Part shown: piece after piece, positions 20,377 to 29,886 of the stretch
Layout: each line of letters begins with the position of its first letter
Numbering within the stretch: the stretch's first letter is position 1
Assembly: GCF_012516315.1 (NCBI RefSeq)
Contig: NZ_CP051185.1
Span: forward strand, 4,035,363-4,099,362
DNA: 64,000 nt
Direction: 5' to 3'
DNA from: Limnospira fusiformis SAG 85.79
GTDB lineage: Bacteria > Cyanobacteriota > Cyanobacteriia > Cyanobacteriales > Microcoleaceae
Translations under genes and position numbers: made by a program
The notes under the pieces: model-generated
Database searches by the model: none
The model's input: the letters and a program-made list of their open reading frames with translations, nothing else
Told to the model about the DNA's origin: nothing

Positions 20377-21705
20377 ATGAGTAAATATACCCCAGGCGAT
20401 CGCCAATTGGGTCCATGGTTAGATCGCACAATGAAACAGATATTTAAAGCCCCCGACATCATTAAAGCGGCTAACTATCAAACCTGGCAACATAGTTTTA
20501 TGCGTCAGCGCCTGGGTTTGGGACTATGGCTGGCTTTGATAGTCTATTTGACCTTTTCCCTATCTCAAATCAAGAATTGGCTATTCTATCCCCAAGATTT
20601 TCGCCTAGATTGGTTAATTACTCAGGTATGTGTACAATTGGGGGTATTGGTAGGGTTAGTGTTATTACGAACGGCGATCGGTCGCCAATACCCAGGTTTG
20701 ATTTTTCTGCTATTATCCTGGATGGTCACACTCAGCCCCCAAATTCGGGCAACATTTTTGGGCATATCTCAACCCGCGATTATTGAGTGGCCCCTCATGT
20801 TCTTTTCCCAAGCTACCCTGCTTCCTATCTGCTGGTGGTTACATCTCATTTCTCAATTGGGGGTATTACTTTATTATTTTGGCACTCAAATTATCCTAGA
20901 TCTTCCAGTCCGGTTACCTGTGGATTGGATGACTCAGGATTTTCTGGTGTTATACTTTTTTTGGATCTGTGTTATTTGCAATTTGTCGGTTTATTTATAT
21001 GACCGTCTCGCCCATTCTGAGTTTAACTCCCGTAAAGCCTTAGTTACTGCCTACGAACAGGTTAAACAAGAACAGGAAAATTCCGAAAAACTGCTACTTA
21101 ATATTCTACCATATCCTATCGCCGAACGCCTTAAACAAGACCCTAAAACTATTGCTGATGATTTTACCGATGCGGGGGTGCTTTTTGCTGATATTGTCGG
21201 TTTTACCGAGATTTCAACCAGGTTTAGTCCCACGGATTTGGTGCAGTTGCTAAATGGTATTTTTTCCAGATTTGATGGGTTAGCAGAACAACACGGTTTG
21301 GAGAAAATTAAGACTATTGGGGATGCTTATATGGTGGTTTCTGGGTTGCCTTTACCTAGAGACAATTATGCGGAAGCGATCGCTGATATGGCTCTGGATA
21401 TGCAGCGGACTCTCCGGGAGTTCAACCGACAACATCAACAAGGTTTTAAAATCCGTATTGGTATTGCTACCGGTCCCGTTATTGCGGGAGTAATTGGCTT
21501 GAAAAAGTTTATTTATGACCTGTGGGGAGATACCGTTAATATTGCTTCCCGAATGGAGTCCCATGGTATCGCTGATGAAATTCAGGTGACAGAAGAAACA
21601 TATATGGCACTTTGCGATCGCTATATCTTTGAAAAGCGCGGCACAATTCCCATTAAAGGCAAGGGTGAAATGACCACTTATTTGCTCAAAGGAAAACGCG
21701 AGTAA
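20377..21705 (+). CDS. Membrane-bound class III adenylate cyclase
   Basis: A 442-aa enzyme making cAMP from ATP. About five to six hydrophobic helices (residues 45-210) form a membrane module with no recognised sensor domain. A linker helix (QEQENSEKLLLNILPYPIAERL) leads into the cyclase domain. Metal aspartates are D272 (ADIVGFT) and D316 (IGDAY). The adenine-selecting pair appears to be K312 and D381 (YDLWGD), which favours ATP over GTP. N388 and R392 of the DTVNIASRME motif are present. The architecture is common in filamentous cyanobacteria that use cAMP in motility and light responses; the specific cya name is not assigned. Confidence 0.88.
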   Translation: MSKYTPGDRQLGPWLDRTMKQIFKAPDIIKAANYQTWQHSFMRQRLGLGLWLALIVYLTFSLSQIKNWLFYPQDFRLDWLITQVCVQLGVLVGLVLLRTAIGRQYPGLIFLLLSWMVTLSPQIRATFLGISQPAIIEWPLMFFSQATLLPICWWLHLISQLGVLLYYFGTQIILDLPVRLPVDWMTQDFLVLYFFWICVICNLSVYLYDRLAHSEFNSRKALVTAYEQVKQEQENSEKLLLNILPYPIAERLKQDPKTIADDFTDAGVLFADIVGFTEISTRFSPTDLVQLLNGIFSRFDGLAEQHGLEKIKTIGDAYMVVSGLPLPRDNYAEAIADMALDMQRTLREFNRQHQQGFKIRIGIATGPVIAGVIGLKKFIYDLWGDTVNIASRMESHGIADEIQVTEETYMALCDRYIFEKRGTIPIKGKGEMTTYLLKGKRE

Positions 21706-21763
21706 ACCAGGGGTAAAATTGGCTTTCTTCCCCACTTTGTCGCGATTAATTAAACTTTAATAC

Positions 21764-22060
21764 CTAGTTCTTATAGGCAATAAAATCACCCCGAACCCAA
21801 CCACGAGCCTTAGACGCTGGAAACTCCACATAATACCACCTATAGCCACCAACTACCCTTTCATTAATCACATCAACATAGTCTCCCGCATAACCATAAT
21901 GAGCTATAGAATAGTTAGTTCCAGGTCCTGAACGAATGTTAATTTGAGACCCCGGATCCCTCGCAAATAAACGCGCCGGATAAGCCCAAGCCGGAACTAC
22001 AGCGGCAGCTATCATAACCATAGATAGACCAGCAGACAGCAACAGTTTCTTGGCACTCAT
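21764..22060 (-). CDS. Secreted SH3b-domain protein
   Basis: A 98-aa exported protein. A signal peptide (MSAKKLLLSAGLSMVMIAAA, cleavage probably after AWA) is followed by one bacterial SH3 domain: INIRSGPGTNYSIAHYGYAGD, then VNERVVGGYRWYYVEF (seen as INERVVGG..) and GWVRGDFI. Such domains bind cell-wall peptides or other ligands in the periplasm. No catalytic domain is attached. It converges with the adenylate cyclase gene and is bounded upstream by the palindromic repeat cluster. Confidence 0.82.
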   Translation of the reverse strand: MSAKKLLLSAGLSMVMIAAAVVPAWAYPARLFARDPGSQINIRSGPGTNYSIAHYGYAGDYVDVINERVVGGYRWYYVEFPASKARGWVRGDFIAYKN

Positions 22061-22204
22061 TGATTGACTCCAGAATTAATTAGGTCAAATATTCAGCCAG
22101 CAATGGTTTAACTAATTAAGCAATTGTTCTAGCTTAGTCCTATTATCATCCACCAATTAACCAGCGTCATCAGTGTAATTGCTTACCTTTGAACAATCCT
22201 GGCT

Positions 22205-22424
22205 TGGTGTTGGGTTTCACCCAACCTACTGTGTTGGGTTTCAACCAACCTACTTTTCTGGGTTTCACCTAACCTACTGTGTTGGGTTTCACCCAACCTA
22301 CTTTTCTGCGTTTCAACCAAGTTACTCTGTTGGGTTTCACCCAACCTACTTTTCTGGGTTTCAACCAACCTACTCTGTTGGGTTTCACCCAACCTACTTT
22401 TCTGCGTTTCAACCAAGTTACTAT
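22205..22424. repeat. Cluster of nine 23-25 bp palindromic repeats
   Basis: Nine head-to-tail copies of a unit close to GTTGGGTTTCACCCAACCTA. The core GTTGGG-TTTCA-CCCAAC is an inverted repeat that could fold as a small hairpin in either strand. Copies alternate between perfect (CACCCAAC) and degenerate (CAACCAAG, CACCTAAC) arms, with spacers ACTTTTCT, ACTGT or ACTCT. A higher-order period of two units is visible. The cluster lies upstream of the SH3b gene and downstream of the FHA-ABC gene. Confidence 0.9.
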
Positions 22425-22495
22425 GGGGGTGAGATTAATACTTGATGTTGCGTTGACATCTAGTTTCACCCCCACCCTCAATTGTATCAGGGTTG

Positions 22496-25255
22496 TTAAA
22501 TTACGTCCTTGCGTTTTTGCACGACTAATAACAAGCCAAACATCACCGCAATTAAACCTATCAAAATCCCCCAATATTTGCCGACATTCACATTAAACAT
22601 GGAACCATAGTCCTGGAAAAAACGCTTAATGGTTCCTTCCGCTTCGCCTAAAGCACCCTCATATTTACCTCGCCATTCTCCATACTCATCCTGCCATTGT
22701 TGAATAGCTCTCTGGTACTCATTAACTCGGTCTTGATAGGCTTCTAAATCGGCTTGATATTGATCCATCTCATCCTCATAGTCCAGTTGCGCCTGAAAAG
22801 ATGGGTTATCAGGTCTAGTAGGTTGTTGGGGAGGGTCGCCAGGAGATTCAGGACGGACGGGTTCTGGCTGGTCAACAGCGGGATTATACTTAGCTAAAAT
22901 ACCGGGAAAACTGCATTGACTAAATAGGCTAGTTCCTAAACAAATACAGTCCTGTTTTTGGGCATCAGTTAAGGCATCGCGTTCATCCTCATCTAACTGC
23001 CAACAGGGGTCTTCAGCTACATCTCGACCTACTCCAGTGATAGTAACAAAGGATTCAAACGGCCATTTGGTGAGGGTGAGATGATTAATAATGAGTCCTG
23101 GTAATCCCAAGGTGTTAATAGGTAGCATTCCTCCGCCAAAAGTAATTTGAGGAACCAAAAATATAATGGTCAATAAAGGGGCGATATTCTGATTAGGAGA
23201 AATAGCGGAAACCAATAATCCCATTACCATTCCTGCCATGGTAGCCAAAACTAAGGTTATGTACAAGGAACCATAAACGGAAAAGTCACCGGGAATCTGA
23301 ACAGCTATCAGTTTAAACAATAGGAAAATTGCAGCTTGATATAAGGCGAATACTGAAGCTATACAAACCTTGGAAAGAATATAGGGAAGAATTTGTAAAC
23401 CAATAGTCCTTTCCCGGCGGTAGATATCGGCTTCTTTGACAATATCGCGCATGGTGGCGATACTACCGACCATGACGGCGACTAAGGCGGTAACAAATAG
23501 CATGGTAATGACCTGCCCAAAATCGCCTTTGGTATCGTCAAACATATAGCGATTCCACGTAAACCAGTCCAGTATACCGAGAATAGGCGCGATCGCTAAC
23601 ATTAAGATTAAACTAGCTCGATCGCGCCTTAAAATTGACCAATTCCGATTCGATAAAATCAGAAACTGTCGCCAAGCGGAAACCCGTTTAATTGTCGCGC
23701 CGGGAACCTGTTGCGATCGCCTATTACCATTAGTTTCAGCCTGAACATTGCTGAGAGTATTTTGGCGTTTAACCACAAACCTTTGGTATTGGGAAGAGTT
23801 GAGATAATCCTGCTGCCAATCTTCAGGCGATCGCTCCCTTTCCACCTTATGATAAATTTGATTAAAGCGCTCAACCCCAAAATATTCCTGGGCTTCTTGA
23901 GGAGGGCCGAAATAAGCAATCCGACCCCCCGCACCTAAAAAGACTACTAAATCACACAGCATCACATTATCGGTAGCATGGGTAATCAAAATCACCGTCC
24001 TACCTTGGTCTGCCAGATTTCGCAGCAGATTCATAATATCAGCTTCTGTACCCGGATCTAAGCCAGAGGTTGCCTCATCCAAAAAGAATAAACTAGGCTT
24101 AGTCAACAATTCCACCCCAATAGATACCCGCTTGAGTTGACCGCCACTGAGGGCTTTAATCGGAACATCTTGACGGTGAGATAATCCCAAATCCTGGAGA
24201 ACCTCATCAACCCGTTTCTGTCTTTCTGCTACAGTGGTATCAGCAGGCATTCGTAATTGGGCTGCATAATCCAAAGCCTGAGTCACAGTTAACTCAGTAT
24301 GGACAATATCCTTTTGGGGAACATAACCAATTTCGGTGCGGTAGGCGTTATAGTTTTTGTACAAGTCAACCCCATTGACTAATACATGACCCCCCGTAGC
24401 TGGACGAAAGCCGTTTAGGGCATCAAGAAGGGTAGATTTACCGCCGCCACTAACCCCAGCCACTACCACAAATTCCCGCGCCTGTATCGATAGGGAAATA
24501 TCATTGAGTAGGTTAACTTCTTTGGAAACCTGTTTATTTAAGCCTACCGCATCGAGGCGCAGATTACCTTCTTCGTTGACCTGTACTAGGGTCTCATCAA
24601 TGTTTAAGGTGAACCGACAAGGACCGATGCGAATATTATCTCCCACCGCCAGGGAGCGATCGCCTGTAATTACTTTACCATTGACAAAGGTTCCATTGGT
24701 AGAGTTTAGGTCTGTTAACACAAAAGACCCGTTTTTCCGGGCAATTTGGGCATGGTGGCGAGACACGGAGGGATGATTAATGACTGTATGATTACTCCCA
24801 TCGCGACCAATAGTAATTAGATCTTTTCCCCGTAACTCTAGGGTAAAACTTAGTACCGTGCCACTGCTCTGCCCTATAGTGTTATCAATCACTGTTTTTT
24901 CTGATCTGGCTGGGGCGGCGGCTTGGGTTGGGGCTACAGCCAGGGAACTAAAGCAAAAGGTTAGTTTAGTATCGCCTATTTGGATGGTGTCATTATTGGC
25001 TAAGGGTTGTGGCGTTTTGGGGGGAATTGTATCTGCGTTTAGCAGTGTGCCAATGGTACTGCCTAAATCCACAATTACATAGCGATCGCCTTCTAGTTTA
25101 ATCTCGGCGTGATGCCGCGAAACACTCATATCTGTTAATACTACGGTGTTATCGGGGGCGCGACCAATGGAAGCTACCCCATTATCAATGAGTATTTCCG
25201 AAACAGATGTGCTGCTGTGAATTTTGAGTTGGGCATTGGTTGATGGTAAACTCAT
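22496..25255 (-). CDS. FHA-FHA-ABC transporter fusion (ABCG-like half transporter)
   Basis: A 919-aa fusion. Two FHA phosphothreonine-binding domains come first (each with GR..N and SRHHA motifs, about residues 20-95 and 150-225). Then comes an ABC ATPase: Walker A GVSGGGKST, signature LSGGQLKRVSIG, Walker B SLFFLDEATSGLD. The C-terminal ABC-2 membrane domain has about six helices. Between the last two helices is a long insertion (about 125 residues) with Pro/Glu-rich sequence and a predicted coiled coil (QYQADLEAYQDRVNEYQRAI). GGAGATATTGC precedes the ATG. The layout suggests export gated by Ser/Thr kinase phosphorylation. The substrate is unknown. Confidence 0.88.
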   Translation of the reverse strand: MSLPSTNAQLKIHSSTSVSEILIDNGVASIGRAPDNTVVLTDMSVSRHHAEIKLEGDRYVIVDLGSTIGTLLNADTIPPKTPQPLANNDTIQIGDTKLTFCFSSLAVAPTQAAAPARSEKTVIDNTIGQSSGTVLSFTLELRGKDLITIGRDGSNHTVINHPSVSRHHAQIARKNGSFVLTDLNSTNGTFVNGKVITGDRSLAVGDNIRIGPCRFTLNIDETLVQVNEEGNLRLDAVGLNKQVSKEVNLLNDISLSIQAREFVVVAGVSGGGKSTLLDALNGFRPATGGHVLVNGVDLYKNYNAYRTEIGYVPQKDIVHTELTVTQALDYAAQLRMPADTTVAERQKRVDEVLQDLGLSHRQDVPIKALSGGQLKRVSIGVELLTKPSLFFLDEATSGLDPGTEADIMNLLRNLADQGRTVILITHATDNVMLCDLVVFLGAGGRIAYFGPPQEAQEYFGVERFNQIYHKVERERSPEDWQQDYLNSSQYQRFVVKRQNTLSNVQAETNGNRRSQQVPGATIKRVSAWRQFLILSNRNWSILRRDRASLILMLAIAPILGILDWFTWNRYMFDDTKGDFGQVITMLFVTALVAVMVGSIATMRDIVKEADIYRRERTIGLQILPYILSKVCIASVFALYQAAIFLLFKLIAVQIPGDFSVYGSLYITLVLATMAGMVMGLLVSAISPNQNIAPLLTIIFLVPQITFGGGMLPINTLGLPGLIINHLTLTKWPFESFVTITGVGRDVAEDPCWQLDEDERDALTDAQKQDCICLGTSLFSQCSFPGILAKYNPAVDQPEPVRPESPGDPPQQPTRPDNPSFQAQLDYEDEMDQYQADLEAYQDRVNEYQRAIQQWQDEYGEWRGKYEGALGEAEGTIKRFFQDYGSMFNVNVGKYWGILIGLIAVMFGLLLVVQKRKDVI

Positions 25256-25396
25256 GCAATATCTCCATTAGCTGGGAAACTGACTAGCTGTTGTTGACTA
25301 CCAGCTAATCTAAACGCATACCTTCCCTCAAACCTTAGCACAATCACAGTTCTCCGGCTCAAGCGCCCGGTCTTCTGGATTAGTAGACTGATACAT

Positions 25397-26593
25397 TTAC
25401 GCGACATTTATCCGGCTATTGCCTGACAATGCGACGATAGCACTATTACCCGTTAAGGTAACAGAGGCGGTATCCCGCAAAGCTTTTAGAAAGATTCCAA
25501 AAGCACCGTTCCAGTCCCTGGGTAGAGTGAACCCGCACTCAGGACATCGGAACACTTTTGAGCCACCTAGCTGGGAATGGACATGACCACAGTGAGTACA
25601 GGTTTTGCTGGTGTATTCTTCCGTCACATCTACAACTGTGGTTCCAGTTATTTCCCCTTGATGTCTCAGGGTTAGTTTGAATCTATAATGCGCCCATGTC
25701 AGCATGGCGCGGGCAGTCTTAGACCTGATTAGACGCTTCACCTTGGCAACCATATCGGAAGTCTCGAAGGTGGGCAAAAAAATTAGGCTGTAGTTGTGAG
25801 TCAAGTAGTGAGCAATTTGTTTGTGGGCTTCATCCACTAAATTCCGGATTTTAGTTCTCATTCGTTGAGCCGCTTGCCTCATCCGTCGCCTTCTTGAACG
25901 ACAGGGTTCCTTGGCGATTCGGCTCATCAAATCATCCAAATGTTGACATAGCCTAGTAATGCGTCCTATATCCCCGGAGCCAAATTCCAGAAACCGAGAG
26001 CCATCAAACCCAGTTATGAAAGTTCGCACACCCGGGTCTAATGCAATTACGCCATTCGCTTCAGTTGGGGTAACGGCAACTGGTTCAGGGAAAATCGCCA
26101 ACCATCGACCTTTGGTAAACACCAACTGAGTCCCTTGCCCGCAAGTTTTAGGGATGGGTTCGGAAACCATGAAAGTTAATCCTTTCGTGAGTCTTGGATA
26201 CCAACTCCCTGAAGAGAAATTAGTATTATTGAACTTAATCCCTTGAGAGCTGTCACGACAACTTCTAAACCTGGCATCAGGACTGGCTGAAAAGGCGAGA
26301 TAGGCATCAAAGATGGCATTTTGCCGAATGTGGCAGGGTGTTTCTTTGACCCATTCGGGTAAGTCACTCTGCATCACTTTATTGCGTAACTTTAACTTGC
26401 TTAGTCGTTTACCACTCCGGGATAATGCAATTGCTTGGTTGTAGCAATACCGACAAGCAGCCAGCCATTTACGCCAGACTTGATTTAGCTCCGGGCTGGG
26501 GTAAATCCGGATCTTCTTTGACCTGAGTTTTGTATTTACTCCGTCCGTATAATCTGGAGCTAAAGCAGTGGAGGAGGGCGAGGATGTCCTCAA
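25397..26593 (-). CDS. tnpB: TnpB, RNA-guided nuclease of an IS607-type element
   Basis: An OrfB/TnpB protein of about 380 aa. Homology starts at NTKLRSKKIRIYPSPELNQ (near 26533); there is no canonical start exactly there, and the TTG at 26593 is the nearest plausible one. The open frame extends up to 27088, but the extra N-terminal part is tnpA read out of frame. RuvC-like catalytic residues look intact: D in IALDPGVRTF, E in LIFLPTFETSDM, D in LPRDWNGAFG. The zinc ribbon is CTHCGH...CPECGF. It overlaps the tnpA end, as in IS607 elements. TnpB proteins cut DNA guided by an RNA from the element's end. Confidence 0.85.
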   Translation of the reverse strand: MRTSSPSSTALAPDYTDGVNTKLRSKKIRIYPSPELNQVWRKWLAACRYCYNQAIALSRSGKRLSKLKLRNKVMQSDLPEWVKETPCHIRQNAIFDAYLAFSASPDARFRSCRDSSQGIKFNNTNFSSGSWYPRLTKGLTFMVSEPIPKTCGQGTQLVFTKGRWLAIFPEPVAVTPTEANGVIALDPGVRTFITGFDGSRFLEFGSGDIGRITRLCQHLDDLMSRIAKEPCRSRRRRMRQAAQRMRTKIRNLVDEAHKQIAHYLTHNYSLIFLPTFETSDMVAKVKRLIRSKTARAMLTWAHYRFKLTLRHQGEITGTTVVDVTEEYTSKTCTHCGHVHSQLGGSKVFRCPECGFTLPRDWNGAFGIFLKALRDTASVTLTGNSAIVALSGNSRINVA

Positions 26594-27098
26594 CCATTTC
26601 TGGTTCTGGACTGAGACTTGTCTCGTTGAGAACCATGAGTGAGCAACTGTTTTGCTCACAGAGCCATCGAAACAAGTCAAATCCCCATATTGCCAATCAG
26701 TCTTTGTGGGCAACGACAACCATGCCGACATCTCCTGACAAATGATGTCCCAGTAAGGCCAGCATTTTCTTTCCCTTGAAGTTGAGCCCGCCTCCGATTT
26801 CTGAGACGACTTCTGCTTCGGGGTAGAGGTTGGACAGTGCGGCCACCTGTCGGTTGAGGTCTGACTGCTGGGCGCGGCTACTAACTCTGGCATAGATAAC
26901 GACTTTGCGTTTGTCACTGCCTGATTTGGCAGTATATCACTCAACGTTGTATCGTCGTTGCCCAGCGGGGGTTCTGATGGTGTCGATTGAGCCATTGTCG
27001 TCCCATCTGCGGAGTGTTCTTTCATGGACTCCAAGGATTTGGGCGGCTTCCTTGGGTTTGACATATCTGGCAATAGGTTTATCCTCAACTCTTCTCGC
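26469..27098 (-). pseudogene. tnpA: IS607-type serine recombinase TnpA, two nonsense codons
   Basis: One continuous minus-strand frame encodes a MerR-like helix-turn-helix (YVKPKEAAQILGVHERTLRRW), then the serine-recombinase catalytic segment KVVIYARVSSRAQQSDL, and ends with the family C terminus HCFSSRLYGRSKYK. It is broken by TGA at 26937-26939 (between YNVE and YTAKSG) and by TGA at 26697-26699 (HKD*LAIWGF, where the family usually has Arg). Both could be CGA to TGA changes. The start is also unclear: no ATG lies between the upstream TAA (27099-27101) and the helix-turn-helix. The transposase is therefore probably inactive, although its partner tnpB is not. Confidence 0.85.
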
Positions 27099-27224
27099 TT
27101 ATTAGACCCTATTGCCCTAAAATATTAACCTAATTTGAGATTAAATCATGCTCCAATGGCGATACCTTGGTCTAACCTGCTCTATAAAACTTAAACAAAA
27201 CCCGACATAGCCGGATCTTGATGT

Positions 27225-28350
27225 TTATTTCTGGCTTCGTCCGGGACTGTCGGCAGCACCCCGTCCACAAGTGTAATCGTCGGAACCAGGCGATTTTTCT
27301 AAATTTATACTGGCGTTCAAATCTCTATCAATCTTCAGGCCACAGTTCTGACATTCAAAAGTCCGACGGACTAGGGGCATTTTTTGACGATAACCGCAAT
27401 TAGAACACAGTTGACTGGATGGATAAAATCTATCGGCAATAATCAACTTTGAACCATAACGTTCTGCCTTGTAACCGAGTTGACGACGGAACTCATAAAA
27501 TGAAGCATCAGCGATAGAACCCGCCAAACCATGATTTTTCAGCATACCTGACACATTCAAATCTTCAATGACTACTTGGCTGTGGTTCTTAGCCAAGAAA
27601 GTAGTTATTTTATGAATCGTGTCCCGCCGAATGTTTGCTACTCTTTGATGTAGCTTTTGAACTTTTAAGAGACATTTGGCCCAATTTTTCGAGCCTTTGA
27701 CTTTGCGACTTAAATGACGTTGTAATCGAGCTAGTTTTTTGGTGGCTGCTTTATAAGCCTTGGGATTAGAGAATTGGGTCCCATCGGAGCAAGTCGCCAA
27801 ATTGTTAATTCCTAGGTCTACCCCGATTCTCTCTCGGAATTTCGGTGTGATTTCTGGTGTGATTTCTACGAAAAAGCTCATATACCAGTCCCCTGCTTGG
27901 CGCGTTAGGGTGACTTTCTTAACCCAACTTTCGGGTAGACCCTCAAATGTAGAAACCCAGCCCACAAAAGGCAGCTTATGGCGAGTTCCTGACAACTTGA
28001 ATGGTTTGCCGCCATTGTCAAGGGTAAAGCTATCATGGTGGCCTTTCTTCTTAAATTTAGGATAACTGCTTATTCCTTTGAAGAAGCGCTTAAAGGCGTC
28101 GCCTAAATTAATGAAGGCATATTGATAAACTCTAGAAGACAATTCGGACATCCAAGGATATTGAGGTTTCACATAATTCGTAAAAACCTTTTTGATGGAG
28201 TTGACGTTAGGCTTGAGTCCCTCTTCATAAGCTGACATCCATAAGTGTAATCCCCAATTGAACACAAATCGAGCATACCCCGCGTGTTTGGTCATCAAGG
28301 TAGCTTGACAGTCATTGAGTTTTAGTTTTGTCCGGAAAGCTTTGTAAGGG
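27225..28350 (-). CDS. tnpB: TnpB of an IS200/IS605-type element, main exon
   Basis: Second TnpB, unrelated in detail to the one downstream. Reading back from the first ATG (28295), the same frame continues upstream through YKAFRTKLKLNDCQATL, clearly the true N-terminal region, to a junction with a group II intron near 28350. Catalytic residues are intact: D in IGVDLGINNLAT, E in VVIEDLNVSGM, D in IDRDLNASINLE. The zinc ribbon is CSNCGY...CQNCGL. Splicing to the short upstream exon (29221-29240) would restore an ATG start in frame. No tnpA partner is seen, as for IS1341-type elements. Confidence 0.85.
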
Positions 28351-29220
28351 TTATGGTCGAAAGGGAAGTCGCCTTCCCCAACTCCACTTCCAAACCGTAC
28401 TTGAGACTTTCACCTCATACGGCTCCTAATGTAGATACCCTTTTTGTCACTAGGAACAGGGTTACGAACCCCCGCTTTATGATTCCAACTTTGGGAGCTT
28501 GGCATACAACTCGTAGTCTTTAAACTCGCTCTCGTCATATTACTCCTACTTGTCGCAGTCTCCATATCTACACCGTGACTAGTGGGCATATCCTAATCAT
28601 TACAATTAGGCATTGGCTTTCAGTCACATCCTTTCCCCTCAATGGTATACGCTTACACTTTTCACTACTCCTTGTGAGTAATATTGCTCACTTTTTTGAT
28701 AAGGAGAACCAATGAGGAGTTTAAACGTTCCGTTTATATGGGCATTCCATCTTTAGACTTGTCCTCTCCACCGGGGTACTTAAAAAGGTCTGTGTAGGTG
28801 TTTTATGCAAAACCCTACTTTTCCCCTTGCTCTTTTGAGCGCAGCGTGGCAACCTATTACGCTGCTAAATCATTACGATGGTTCAAGCCAGACATTCGGT
28901 TTCCCTAGTCATGGATGGTTGGCAGTGGTCGCATTTGGTAGTAGGTTCTACCTCACGCCTTCCGTTCCCCGCTTCAATCCCAGAATCGTGTATCCTGAAA
29001 TTGGGGGTGGCTATCGCCTTTACTCTCTACTCCCTGATTTCTCAGTTTGTTTATGACCTTGAGTCCCCTGCCTTGCTCAGATTTCTCCAAGCGTCGGGAC
29101 ATATAAACAGTTATGGGATGGTCAGGATACGAGTCCCTTATATTCCACCAAGGGGTGGAAGTCCCACTAGGAGGCTATTTCGGGCATTGCATCCCTATTT
29201 CACTCCTAAACGTCTCGCAC
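28351..29220 (-). mobile_element. ORF-less group II intron
   Basis: A self-splicing intron of about 870 nt on the minus strand. The 5' end at 29220 reads GTGCGAGACG, then AATAGGGATGCAATGCCCG typical of domain I. Domain V is a full 34-nt element at 28392-28425 with GAGCCG, a GTGAAAGT tetraloop stem and the closing CGGTT strand. Domain VI and the 3' end follow, ending near CGACCATAAC at about 28351. No reverse transcriptase or maturase frame is present, so mobility or splicing would need a protein in trans. The exact 3' splice site is uncertain by a few bases. Confidence 0.85.
28392..28425 (-). ncRNA. Group II intron domain V catalytic hairpin
   Basis: A 34-nt hairpin with the AGC catalytic triad near its 5' side, a GNRA-type loop (GAAA) and a matching distal strand, the most conserved part of group II ribozymes. 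It fixes the strand and extent of the intron. Confidence 0.88.
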
Positions 29221-29240
29221 GCATGATTGGATTTTACCAT
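29221..29240 (-). other. tnpB: Putative 5' exon of the interrupted tnpB
   Basis: Directly upstream of the intron's 5' end, minus strand, lies ATG GTA AAA TCC AAT CAT GC. Joined to the downstream exon with a suitable 3' splice position it reads MVKSNHA followed by YKAFRTKLKL, in frame with tnpB. An in-frame TGA lies 27 bases upstream of this ATG, and no strong ribosome-binding site is visible. Confidence 0.55.
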
Positions 29241-29421
29241 GAATCCGACTTGATGAGTATGTCGTCAGGGAAATTTGGCATGGTCTGGGGTTTGACCGTA
29301 TATTCATTATTGAGTTGCGAATCTTTTGGGGTATTGTACCTTATTGTCCTAAGATGTAAAGCAAATCTTGGATTAAATTCTGGCTCTGTCTAACCTCCCT
29401 CAAGGCTAACATCACAAAAAA

Positions 29422-29457
29422 AGCGATCGCCCTTCGCTCAATTTTACAGCGATCGCT
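29422..29457 (-). terminator. Terminator-like hairpin made of two HIP1 octamers
   Basis: AGCGATCGC at 29422-29430 pairs with GCGATCGCT at 29449-29457 (9-bp stem, 18-nt loop). On the minus strand the stem is followed by a run of seven T, the form of an intrinsic terminator. No minus-strand gene is seen feeding into it; it may be left from sequence displaced by the mobile elements. The rest of 29400-29886 shows no gene. Confidence 0.55.
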
Positions 29458-29886
29458 AGGTTTATGAAAAACAACCAGTTACTTCTATTATAATACCAAC
29501 ATCAACACAAGTCAACAATTCTTTCCCATTTAGCTGTAATTAAACTCGGTCTGATGCTCATTGAAACAAATGCCTTTACCAACTGGTTTATTAAATGCTG
29601 CTACTGTAAAAATTCAAGACTGAACAAGCTGTAATTAATGTTATAGGGAGGAACGCTATCAAAATTATTTAATCCCCGCGAGGATGATTAAACACCAAGG
29701 CTAGACCAATTTAACAGGGGGTTCTGTAAAAATAATGGGAATTTTGATAAAGATTGTGTAAAATGATAGCATCCTAATCTAGGCTCGTAACTGCGACCCG
29801 TGGGGACTAAGTTAACCCAGATTAGTGGTCAGGGAATTTGCATCAACGGTTGGGAAACCCATCAGCAACCTCTAGGAACTCTAGTT

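Noticed and set aside
26593-27088. N-terminal extension making a 563-aa TnpB fusion
   Set aside because: The extra residues are the tnpA gene read in the wrong frame; the true recombinase motifs lie in another frame.
28805-29393. Plus-strand open frames in the group II intron
   Set aside because: They overlap ribozyme domains on the opposite strand and match no reverse transcriptase or other family.
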